NCBI RefSeq assembly: GCF_900101875.1
Contig: NZ_FNAI01000026.1
Span: forward strand, 1 to 35,902
Direction: 5' to 3'
Origin: Mucilaginibacter pineti
Lineage (GTDB): Bacteria; Bacteroidota; Bacteroidia; Sphingobacteriales; Sphingobacteriaceae
DNA: 35,902 bases
Part shown: positions 7,379 through 15,107 of the stretch, one piece after another
Numbering within the stretch: position 1 is the first letter of the stretch
Layout of the letters: each line of letters begins with the position of its first letter
The notes under the pieces: model-generated
What the model was told of the DNA's origin: nothing
The model's database searches: none
What the model saw: the letters and a program-made list of their open reading frames with translations, nothing else
Position numbers and translations under genes: made by a program

Positions 7379-8653
7379 TTAGTTTATGAATAAATCATCT
7401 GTAGACCAGGTTGGATTTTTGGCGTAAGCCCTCCAGAAGATCTGGTCTAAATCATAGTCGAAATTGGTTTTAAAACTGCGGGTGTTGGTCAGGATCACGA
7501 AGTTAAACCCATTATCCAGACGTCCCTGTTCTGTGGCTGTACCGGGCAGGCTTCCTTGATGAAAATAGTTATTGCCGTTGATGGCCCAGCCGCACCCATA
7601 AGCTGCATTGGCTGTTGAGCCCGTATACATTATATTTAGCGAAGATGTTGTAAGGATATCCGCACGTACAGGAAATTTATCAATATAAACCAGGAACCTG
7701 GCCAGGTCGGCAGCTGTGGCAATCCATCCCCCATGCGAATCCATCCTGGTTATGTTGTATGCATAAGGATCTTCGCCGTACTGCCCGAAGTAAGTAACTT
7801 CTTTTGATAGTTTTTGGGCAAGCGTGTTACCGCCAATGGTCATATCGGCAATTCCGATTGGTTTTAACACCAATGTTTTTACTGCCTCTTCATAGGTCTG
7901 TCCGGTGATTTTTTCTATCACCCGCCCTAATATACAGTAACCAAAATTCGAGTAGTCATAGTTGGCACCCGGTACATGGTCAAGCGGGCGGTTATCTAAA
8001 GTCCAGGTGATGAGTTGTGCGGCCGTCATTGTTGGGTTGCTGAACATCGGGTCGTCAACTTCGTTTCCCCAGCCGCCGGATGTATGGTGCAGCAGTTCAT
8101 CAACCGTAATATCGGTTATATGCAAACCGTAGGCTTTGGTACCGTAGGTTTTACCCAGTAAAGCGCCATCGCCAAATACTTTGTCTTCCAGCTTAATTTT
8201 ACCTTGGTCAAGCAATTTCATTATGGCAACAGATGTGAACTGTTTTGAACAGCTTGCCAAGCGGTAACGATCACTGATAACGGCTTTGGTACCCTTAGCC
8301 GGATCACTTATACCATAAGCTTTCAAATAAACCAGCTTCTCTCCTTTAGTAATTGCTACAGATACTGCCGGAACGCTATAAGTGGTCATAAAGGCATTTA
8401 CCTCATCATCTAAAGCGGCAATGGCAATTTTGCTGGCGATAAGCGTATCTGGTACGGGAGTAGTTCCTGTACCCGTTCCCGGGCCTGTATGAGTACTCGT
8501 ATCCGTTTTAGTACCGGTATCAGTTTTAGTTCCTGAAGCCGAGTCCTTCTTGCAACTTGCAAAAAGCAACAAGCCTGCGATGGTTATTAATTTTGTGATT
8601 TTTAATGGATTCACCGAAAAGTGGCAAATTCCTGATCTATAAGTTTTTTTCAT
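7379..8653 (-). CDS. Serine hydrolase, class C beta-lactamase-like lipoprotein
   Basis: A 424-residue protein of the Beta-lactamase/penicillin-binding (AmpC, EstB) superfamily. The hydrophobic stretch TIAGLLLFASCKKD gives a lipobox, so it is probably anchored in a membrane by Cys. A linker rich in Thr and Gly (about residues 40-68) follows. The catalytic motif SCSK gives Ser134 and Lys137, YSN occurs in YDYSNFGY, and HQG occurs near residue 370 in the place of the KTG triad. Members range from esterases to D-amino-acid peptidases, so drug resistance should not be assumed. First gene of operon A. The preferred ATG at 8653 puts a positive N-terminal region before the lipobox; no signal contradicts it. 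Confidence 0.88.
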   Translation of the reverse strand: MKKTYRSGICHFSVNPLKITKLITIAGLLLFASCKKDSASGTKTDTGTKTDTSTHTGPGTGTGTTPVPDTLIASKIAIAALDDEVNAFMTTYSVPAVSVAITKGEKLVYLKAYGISDPAKGTKAVISDRYRLASCSKQFTSVAIMKLLDQGKIKLEDKVFGDGALLGKTYGTKAYGLHITDITVDELLHHTSGGWGNEVDDPMFSNPTMTAAQLITWTLDNRPLDHVPGANYDYSNFGYCILGRVIEKITGQTYEEAVKTLVLKPIGIADMTIGGNTLAQKLSKEVTYFGQYGEDPYAYNITRMDSHGGWIATAADLARFLVYIDKFPVRADILTTSSLNIMYTGSTANAAYGCGWAINGNNYFHQGSLPGTATEQGRLDNGFNFVILTNTRSFKTNFDYDLDQIFWRAYAKNPTWSTDDLFIN

Positions 8654-8721
8654 AGGTTTAAGCGTTTTTTATTTAATTATTAATTGTACCCCGGTTAAGT
8701 TCAGGGCGCCTTATAAATATT

Positions 8722-8787
8722 CAAAGAGACATAAACAGGCGGAAAAATACTTTTGCATTTGTTGCAAATACTTTTGATTTTGTTGCA
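8722..8787 (-). promoter_or_regulatory. Promoter and direct-repeat operator of operon A
   Basis: On the plus strand GTTGCA occurs at 8761-8766 and 8782-8787, 21 bp apart, within a longer similarity. A -7-like box TCTCTTTG (minus strand of 8722-8729) stands downstream, in the 12-base sequence TATGTCTCTTTG. The identical arrangement precedes operon B at 11609-11674. Two same-facing sites two helical turns apart suit an AraC-type activator. Confidence 0.7.
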
Positions 8788-8822
8788 CATTTTATCTTAC
8801 ACGGACACCCGCATAAATTGGC

Positions 8823-9830
8823 CTATTTACAGTTGTATGTAAAAGAATTTATACCCGAGCCATCAAGTGCCGCGCTAACTGGAAAATTCTTCTCGTTGTA
8901 TTGATAGGTAATGGTTGAGTTAATGGTAGCTGCTGGCTGGCCGCCAACGGTTATCAGTTTACCAGTGATTTTAACCGGGTTGTTTTTGCTTAGGATGGCA
9001 CAGCGGCCTATCCAAAAGCGAAGCTTATCCAGATTGTATGCACCAAAACCACTAAAATCCTGGCCTATAAACTTCCAGTATTTTGAAATGGCTGCGTATG
9101 GGGAGGGTTTATCGTCGTAAGTTATTGTCAGTAATTCATCAGAAACCTGTTTGTAATCAAATCTGCTTTCACCCTGTTGAGGAACAGAAACCTTCCTTTC
9201 GTAGTCATATATTATTTTTGCCTGAGTTACGTTGTCATTGGCATCGTAGGTGAAATTAAGTTCAGTTCTGAAATACACAAAGCCATCGGCATCCTGGGAG
9301 CCGGTACCCGGCATTAAAACGGTAGTCAGGTGTTTCTTTGCATCATCGTATAAAAATTGATACATCGAATCTGTTCTCATTGAAGAGGGCGGGTTTGATG
9401 CGGTAAACAAATAATGCATAAATTGAGGGTTGCCGTCATAAATATTCCCGCTTCCACCGCTATAAGTATAGGTAATATTAATATTGCCGTAGAAGTGGTT
9501 GCCCTGGCCATCCACCGATGCACTGGGATACGCGTCAATAGCTTTGGAAGATGTAATAGTCCGCACAAAAGGTCCGTAATAGTAATTGGGGCCTGTCATT
9601 TTTGTAAGCAATCCCTTGTCGTCATACTCAAAATTACGCAACCCGAGCGCTTGGTCAACATCACTTGTAATAGTACAGGGCGAAATATTTACTACCGGTG
9701 GGGTAGGGTTATCACTGGGTTTACCGCAGCCGTACAAAACACTTAATAAGGTACAAGAAAGTAGCGCGGCAAGCATGGATCTGCCAGTGCTTTTCCTGTT
9801 TTTTCGGGGGATGTTGGACAGGGTTTGCAT
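8823..9830 (-). CDS. Lipoprotein with YD-like beta repeats, function unknown
   Basis: The frame is open to an ATG at 9866, but the ATG at 9830 (MQTLSNIPRKN) or the upstream one both lead into a hydrophobic segment LAALLSCTLLSVLYGC, a clear lipobox. The mature part of about 290 residues has short beta motifs typical of secreted Bacteroidota DUF4595-like or YD-type proteins: LRNFEYDDKGLLTKM, FLYDDAKKHLTTVL, LNFTYDANDNVTQAKIIYDYE and YQYNEKNFPVSAAL. It probably sits on a membrane surface and may bind a ligand or partner. It is the last gene of operon B, 42 bp behind the alpha/beta hydrolase. No enzymatic motif was seen. Confidence 0.75.
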   Translation of the reverse strand: MQTLSNIPRKNRKSTGRSMLAALLSCTLLSVLYGCGKPSDNPTPPVVNISPCTITSDVDQALGLRNFEYDDKGLLTKMTGPNYYYGPFVRTITSSKAIDAYPSASVDGQGNHFYGNINITYTYSGGSGNIYDGNPQFMHYLFTASNPPSSMRTDSMYQFLYDDAKKHLTTVLMPGTGSQDADGFVYFRTELNFTYDANDNVTQAKIIYDYERKVSVPQQGESRFDYKQVSDELLTITYDDKPSPYAAISKYWKFIGQDFSGFGAYNLDKLRFWIGRCAILSKNNPVKITGKLITVGGQPAATINSTITYQYNEKNFPVSAALDGSGINSFTYNCK

Positions 9831-9908
9831 GTTGTTAAATGCAATTTGGTTTTGATGCGTTTTCATTTTTGGTAGATAGATTTATTTATAGATTTCTTAT
9901 TGTAATAT

Positions 9909-10772
9909 TTAAAGCCTATTTTCATCAAGTAACTTCATCACGGCCCCGTGAAAACGGATAGGGTCTTGCAGCGGACCTCCGTGACCTATGTTTGGTAACA
10001 TTACCAGCCTCGCATTCGGAATCAATTTGACCATCTTTTTAAAGTGATCCCGTTTTATAAATTGCTCGTACTCGCCAAATGTAATCACAGCAGGAGCTTT
10101 GATCATCCCAAGCTCAGCAGCTGTTAAATTTGGCTCAGTGCCGTACAGTTTACTTAACGCCTTTTTTAATCCCGAAAAATTATCAGGAGTTGATGATAAC
10201 CTGCGATAATTGGTTGCGGCGCGTTCCATAAAACGAGCTGCAGTTGAGGTGTCAGATGGTGCTGAATTGTATCCGGAACTATTATAATTTGCACCAAACG
10301 TAAAAAGTTTATTAACCCGTTCCGGATGGTATATGGCGAGCAAATAACCAATAATACCTCCGTCGCTCCAGCCAACAATGGAGGCATTTTTGATCTGTAG
10401 AAAGTCCATCAGCAGCAACACATCTGAGCTCATTAAGCTATAACTAAAAGGCTGGTCAGTCATGGTGCTTCTGCCATGACCCCGGCTATCAACAATAATT
10501 ACCTGGTGGGTTTTCATCAGCAAAGGGACTTCAAAGCCCCACACGTCTGAACTGACAAAGCCACCATGCAAAAGAATGACCGGATCTTTCCCGTATTTAT
10601 TAAAAATGGCATAATACATTTTTATATCATTTACAGGAGCTAATCCGCTTTGATTGGCAGCAGGCATAGTAGGCTCAACCGGCAGGGTTTGCCACAACGG
10701 TGTGGCTTGCTGACTTACACCATAACCAGGTATTAGCAGTAACATGATTAATATGATCCATATACTTTTCAT
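9909..10772 (-). CDS. Secreted alpha/beta hydrolase
   Basis: A 287-residue alpha/beta hydrolase with signal peptide MKSIWIILIMLLLIPGYGVSQQ, so it acts outside the cytoplasm. The oxyanion region is PVILLHGGFVSSDVW, the nucleophile elbow is GWSDGG (Ser136), the acid is likely in TFGEYEQF, and the final His is in NIGHGGPLQDP. The closest general types are esterases and lactonases; substrate unknown. Third gene of operon B, beginning 3 bp after the small membrane protein gene, which implies translational coupling. Confidence 0.88.
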   Translation of the reverse strand: MKSIWIILIMLLLIPGYGVSQQATPLWQTLPVEPTMPAANQSGLAPVNDIKMYYAIFNKYGKDPVILLHGGFVSSDVWGFEVPLLMKTHQVIIVDSRGHGRSTMTDQPFSYSLMSSDVLLLMDFLQIKNASIVGWSDGGIIGYLLAIYHPERVNKLFTFGANYNSSGYNSAPSDTSTAARFMERAATNYRRLSSTPDNFSGLKKALSKLYGTEPNLTAAELGMIKAPAVITFGEYEQFIKRDHFKKMVKLIPNARLVMLPNIGHGGPLQDPIRFHGAVMKLLDENRL

Positions 10773-10775
10773 ATG

Positions 10776-10988
10776 TTATAATGAATTTCTATACTCCCTG
10801 TCATTTTTATTTATAAGCTTTTTCTTTTTTCTGCTGTCCATGATCAGGGTTACTATGGCAAATATGAATACGGCCAACATTGCCAGTATCTCTTTGGTAT
10901 CTTTTTTGACAATGCCGTCCACTACGCAAATCGGGCCCAGCACTGCCAGGCAAATAAGGGTCGGTTTTCTCGGCAATAAAATGGCCAT
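10776..10988 (-). CDS. Small two-helix membrane protein
   Basis: A 70-residue protein with two hydrophobic helices (TLICLAVLGPICVVDGIV and ILAMLAVFIFAIVTLIM) and a very basic tail starting SRKKKKLINKNDR. No family is recognised. It fits tightly between the 166-residue lipoprotein (44 bp) and the alpha/beta hydrolase (3 bp) of operon B, which supports it being a real gene. Confidence 0.65.
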   Translation of the reverse strand: MAILLPRKPTLICLAVLGPICVVDGIVKKDTKEILAMLAVFIFAIVTLIMDSRKKKKLINKNDREYRNSL

Positions 10989-11032
10989 GGTAAATGATTT
11001 AAAAGGTTATCGGGTTTGAGGCGATTAGCAAC

Positions 11033-11533
11033 TTATTGCACAACTATGTCGGTTTCTGCATTTAGCTCATTGTCGGTTTTAACCTTGTCCCAAATGCGAA
11101 CTTTTACGTGGTAGGTTTGTCCGGCAATCATTGGTTTTGCAATAGTGATATCTCCGCGTAGTTCGGTGGCTTCAGCCGGTGGGTGGCCCTGGTCGCCGGC
11201 AAACAGATCTGCAGCGTTGAGTATAGGGGTGCCCTTTTTATCGGTAACTAAAAGCATCATTCCCGGGAAAACCTTGCCATCCTTAAGTCCATAATTATTT
11301 AAGCCAAGGGCTACTATAGCAATCCTGCTATTTATTTGCACTTTATTGTCGGTCATGCGTTTATTAGCTGGGTCGATCAATAGAACATCCCGTACTATAA
11401 AGCCATTGTAGCTGAAAGATAAGCCGGTGAGGAGGTCTTTTTTTGCACCTTTACTATAGTTGCATCCTGCAAATATCAGGCAGCTGAGTAGCACTGTAAA
11501 CGGTATAGCTAAGGTTGTTTTTAGGTTTTTCAT
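11033..11533 (-). CDS. Hypothetical lipoprotein
   Basis: A 166-residue protein, first of operon B. Residues 1-24 form a lipoprotein signal peptide with lipobox FAGC. The mature part looks like a single all-beta domain (RIAIVALGLNNYGLKDGKVFPGMMLLVTD, GDITIAKPMIAGQTYHVKVRIWDKV), similar in style to secreted Ig-like domains, but the family is not identified. It should sit in the periplasm or the outer membrane. Confidence 0.7.
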   Translation of the reverse strand: MKNLKTTLAIPFTVLLSCLIFAGCNYSKGAKKDLLTGLSFSYNGFIVRDVLLIDPANKRMTDNKVQINSRIAIVALGLNNYGLKDGKVFPGMMLLVTDKKGTPILNAADLFAGDQGHPPAEATELRGDITIAKPMIAGQTYHVKVRIWDKVKTDNELNAETDIVVQ

Positions 11534-11608
11534 AGGTAGGTAAGCATATTAATTTGAAACGTGCCAAGCATGATCACCACACATTATAACACCGGCACCA
11601 TTTCTTCA

Positions 11609-11674
11609 CAAAGAAACATAGCCCATCATAAAACTACTTGCGCGTATGTTGCAAATGCTTTCGAGTTTGTTGCA
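11609..11674 (-). promoter_or_regulatory. Promoter and direct-repeat operator of operon B
   Basis: GTTGCA occurs at 11648-11653 and 11669-11674, again 21 bp apart. The minus strand of 11609-11620 reads TATGTTTCTTTG, the counterpart of TATGTCTCTTTG at operon A. The distance from the left repeat to this element is 28 bp in both operons. It lies in the gap between the hybrid regulator gene and the gene it probably controls. Confidence 0.7.
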
Positions 11675-11728
11675 TTTTTTACCGGGAGGTAATAAACTTG
11701 CTTGAAAACGATAAATAATAGCTAAAAA

Positions 11729-14674
11729 TTAAGCTTCTACCACTTTACTTGGGGCAAAGCCGAAATGGCGCGAGAAACTGGCCGAAAAGCTGGCAGGGCT
11801 GCCAAAGCCAACCATATAGGCTACCTCGGATACCGTTGCAACACGACGTTCTAAAAGATCGTGCGCGTATTGCAGCCGGACAATGCGAATCAGTTCTCCA
11901 GGCGCCTGGCCAATAAGGCCTTTTAGTTTGCGGTGTAATTGTGTACGGCTAAGCCCTATATCTGCAGCGAGCTGATCGGCGCTGTAACCTTCTTCGTTCA
12001 GGTGGCTTTCAACAGCCTGGCGTATGCGCGCTATAAAATCCTGCTCAATGGTTGGCAGGGCAATGGTATCTTTAAGCCAGAGGTCGCGGGTGCTGTAATG
12101 CAGGCGCAATTGCTCGCGTACGCTGATGAGGTTTTCTATAAGAGCAAGTAATTCCCGCTGATCAAACGGTTTGGCCAAATAGGCATCGGCCCCGGTTTCA
12201 ATCCCTTGTATGCGGCTATCCAGATCAGCTTTTGCGGTTAGGATGATAACGGGGATATGGCTGGTTTTTTGGTCCTTTTTGAGTGTTTCGCTTACCTCGT
12301 AGCCACTTACCTTAGGCATCATCAGATCGGTAATAACCAGGTTGGGAATGTGCTGCAGACCAAGTGCTATACCTTCTTCGCCATCGGCGGCGGTAATTAA
12401 CCGGTACCTGCCTGCCAGTGACTGCCGTATAAATTCCCTCAGTTCGTGATGATCCTCAATCAACAGGATAAGCGGGCTGTTTTCATCGGCAACCAATACT
12501 TCACCCGTATCAGGCATCGATATAAACACTTCATCTGTTAAGGTTTCTGCTGAAGGTATGGTAACCGCTTCGGTAGCCTGATACGGCATATTTATCCGGA
12601 TCTGTGTGTATAAATCTTCAGTGCTTTCGGCCGTTATCTGGCCGCCCATCAGTTCAACCAGTTCTTTGGTAAGCGCCAGCCCAATACCCGTGCCCTCGGC
12701 CGATCGCGTATCCGATGGATCGACCTGGTAAAAGCGGGTAAAAATGTAGGGTAGCTTGGCGGTTGGGATACCTTTCCCGGTATCGGCCACCGTAAGGACG
12801 AAAGTGTTGTTAGCTGCTTCTGGATTTTGGCGCAATGCGATTTCTACACTTCCCTCGTCGGTAAACTTTATTGCGTTTGATAATATGTTTAGGACCACCT
12901 TATCCATTTTATCCCGGTCGGTCAAGATCCAAAGCGTGTCCTTGTATGCGGTAAAATTCAGCCTAATGCCTTTTTGTAAAGCCAGCGATTCGTAGGAGAG
13001 GGTGTGTCGTTTTACAAGCGACACCAGATCTATCGGTGCCAGGTTCACATCCATCAGTCCGCTTTCTACCTTGCTTAAATCCAATAGCTGGTTAATTAGC
13101 TGCAGTAAGCGTTCGGCATTGCTAATGATCAGCCTGAGATTTTTATTGGTATCCCGGTTTGGCGTATACAATAGTTCCTTTGCCGGGTTCATGATTAGTG
13201 TAAGCGGCGTTTTAAACTCATGGGTTATATTGGTAAAAAAACGCGATTTTACAGCATCCAATTCCAGTAGTTTATCGGCTTGTTCTTTAAGTTCGGCAGT
13301 ACGCAGCTGTACAATTTGCTCCAGCCGGCGGGCTTCGGTGGCTATAAGTTCTGTTTTTTCGGCCTCCTGGGCAAGGGCTTGGGCCGATAGGTTTTCTACC
13401 TCCCTCAGCTTTACGGTAAGCTTTTGATTTGTGCGTGCAAAATCAAGCGCCAGATAAAGCGATAGGCAAAGCGGCAGCACTAATGAACCCGCGCCCATCA
13501 CAAATAAACGCATAGCGTTAAGGTCGTAACGCCAAATAGTAAACGTATCGTCCCAGGCAAAAAAGTAAACCAGTATAATTATACCAACACCAATACCAAT
13601 AAGCCAGGCATCTTTTTGTCCTCGTTTAATAACCTGCGTTGCCGACCACAGGCCATCCATCATGCAAACAAAGTACGCTACCGAAAAATAGTCTGTCCAT
13701 GTCTCCACCTTAAAAACCCAAAACCTTAAAATATATTCTGTAAGATAAAATAGCGTAATGCCTGTTAAAGCAATCATACGCCAGCGTGGTATCTGGCGGT
13801 AGTTGAGCACGTAAAGTAATAGCACTGCAGCCCACATGATGAGCACTTTACAAGCAAACGTAGTAAAATCGGCAAAGTACTGCACCGAAGGGTACGGCGT
13901 TAAATAGTAGTGATAAACAGCAATGCCGTTGATGCCTATCAGCAACACAAACAGCGCGTAATATGCGTTGAGCTTTTGCCTTGGGTAAAACAGGAAGAAT
14001 AAAAAGTGTAAAAGACCCAATATCAGCTGCGCTGCAGCAAACATGGGCAAATAATCAAGCAGCTGTTTACCCTCTCTTGTTTTTTCGGCACGTATTGTAT
14101 AGTCACCTATAGAAAGCTGGAAGCCTAAAAAATTGGGATAAACGCCAAAGAAATTCGAATACCGCATGGTAAGCAGGTGAGGGCGGGTATCTGCAAACCA
14201 AACCGGGATTATCTCTCGCGGGGCGCGGATTGCCTCCATTTGCTGTGCCGAGTGGCCTACCTTACCGTAGCCACCTATCGGTTTACCATCTATGAACATT
14301 TCAGAAGCTCCATCATGATTAATGCGGATGAAAAACTTTTTGTTCACCAGCCCGGTATCGGCCTTTATCCATATCCCGAACCAGGCCATACCGGTCCATC
14401 GGCGGGGCGTATTGGCTTTACCAAAAATGGTATGGTGCAGGGTATCCCAGCCCAACGTGGTGGTCATATGCTGTTTACCGGTAGGTAATTCGCCCGGGTG
14501 ATAAAACCAAACAGAATCATTAAGAAAAATCTGATTGAATTTACCAAAATCACTGCTGCGTATTGTAGTTACCTGCTGCCCGTACGCACAGTTTACGAGG
14601 CATAACAATGCCAGGCACACTGGCAGCATGCAAAACTTTGTGTACTTATATGAAAAAATATTTATTCTATACAT
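11729..14674 (-). CDS. Hybrid two-component sensor kinase/response regulator with AraC output
   Basis: A 981-residue one-protein phosphorelay. In order: signal peptide (1-34), an extracytoplasmic beta-rich sensor region of jelly-roll type (about 35-200, with GMAWFGIWIKADTGLVNKKFFIRINHDG), seven membrane helices (about 205-410), a coiled-coil linker, HisKA with His485 in FFTNITHEFKTPLTLI, HATPase_c (NILSNAIKF, DTGKGIP, GTGIGLALTKELVELMGG), a receiver with Asp783 in VITDLMMPKVSGYEV, and a C-terminal AraC helix-turn-helix (about 880-981). The 7TM part suggests the 7TMR-DISM class. It should sense a small molecule in the periplasm and directly bind DNA. The two operons downstream on the same strand share operator-like direct repeats, its likely targets. 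No start upstream of 14674 fits the signal peptide better. Confidence 0.93.
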   Translation of the reverse strand: MYRINIFSYKYTKFCMLPVCLALLCLVNCAYGQQVTTIRSSDFGKFNQIFLNDSVWFYHPGELPTGKQHMTTTLGWDTLHHTIFGKANTPRRWTGMAWFGIWIKADTGLVNKKFFIRINHDGASEMFIDGKPIGGYGKVGHSAQQMEAIRAPREIIPVWFADTRPHLLTMRYSNFFGVYPNFLGFQLSIGDYTIRAEKTREGKQLLDYLPMFAAAQLILGLLHFLFFLFYPRQKLNAYYALFVLLIGINGIAVYHYYLTPYPSVQYFADFTTFACKVLIMWAAVLLLYVLNYRQIPRWRMIALTGITLFYLTEYILRFWVFKVETWTDYFSVAYFVCMMDGLWSATQVIKRGQKDAWLIGIGVGIIILVYFFAWDDTFTIWRYDLNAMRLFVMGAGSLVLPLCLSLYLALDFARTNQKLTVKLREVENLSAQALAQEAEKTELIATEARRLEQIVQLRTAELKEQADKLLELDAVKSRFFTNITHEFKTPLTLIMNPAKELLYTPNRDTNKNLRLIISNAERLLQLINQLLDLSKVESGLMDVNLAPIDLVSLVKRHTLSYESLALQKGIRLNFTAYKDTLWILTDRDKMDKVVLNILSNAIKFTDEGSVEIALRQNPEAANNTFVLTVADTGKGIPTAKLPYIFTRFYQVDPSDTRSAEGTGIGLALTKELVELMGGQITAESTEDLYTQIRINMPYQATEAVTIPSAETLTDEVFISMPDTGEVLVADENSPLILLIEDHHELREFIRQSLAGRYRLITAADGEEGIALGLQHIPNLVITDLMMPKVSGYEVSETLKKDQKTSHIPVIILTAKADLDSRIQGIETGADAYLAKPFDQRELLALIENLISVREQLRLHYSTRDLWLKDTIALPTIEQDFIARIRQAVESHLNEEGYSADQLAADIGLSRTQLHRKLKGLIGQAPGELIRIVRLQYAHDLLERRVATVSEVAYMVGFGSPASFSASFSRHFGFAPSKVVEA

Positions 14675-15107
14675 ACAAAATACCCCGGTAACTCCTTGTT
14701 ATCAAAAATAATACTTTCAAACGGGGCTCGCAAAGGCAATTTATAACATTGACGCTCACACAATATGCGATAGCTGCAATATTGTATTTGCGCTATCATA
14801 TAGCGAAACCAATAACAAGTTTGATAGTGATCAGCAGCAGTGATTGCCTTAAGCCGAAACAGGTCTTAATGCCTACGTTTTTGGCTTGCTTGATAAATAT
14901 AGAACCGGCTTGGTAATGCTTACTAAGAAATAATATTTGCTGCTATTTGTTTTCTTAATAATGCATAAAATCGCCGGTAGTTTTGTAAAACAAATCCACA
15001 TTTATCGCATTGTATCCTCATGGAAAAATTAATAGGGTTCGAACGAAAGACGATATTAACTACGGGTGCGGGAAACACAATCAACAAATTGGAAAATTTA
15101 TAATCAT
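14675..15107. other. Divergent control region between hybrid regulator and amylase
   Basis: No sizeable gene is present. Near 14765-14815 there is a cluster of dyad elements (GATAGC at 14769-14774 facing GCTATC, with CAATATTG between) that may be a regulator site. A short open frame at 15020-15103 ends 4 bp before the amylase start. Confidence 0.4.
14978..14985 (+). promoter_or_regulatory. -7 promoter element, probably of the amylase gene
   Basis: TAGTTTTG is an exact TAnnTTTG match about 120 bp before the amylase ATG. A TTTG at 14946-14949 is somewhat too far to be a standard -33 partner. Confidence 0.45.

Noticed and set aside
7379..8653. Calling the serine hydrolase a true beta-lactamase resistance gene.
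   Set aside because: The SxxK and YSN motifs are shared with esterases and peptidases; the context gives no sign of resistance and the third motif is HQG, not KTG.
8823..9830. An RHS/YD toxin.
   Set aside because: Only a few YD-like strands, a lipoprotein signal and about 340 residues; no RHS core or toxin tip.
13002..13427. A 141-codon open frame on the plus strand inside the hybrid kinase gene.
   Set aside because: It is antisense to the well-conserved HisKA and linker coding region, is Ser- and Leu-rich by reverse-frame bias and matches no family.
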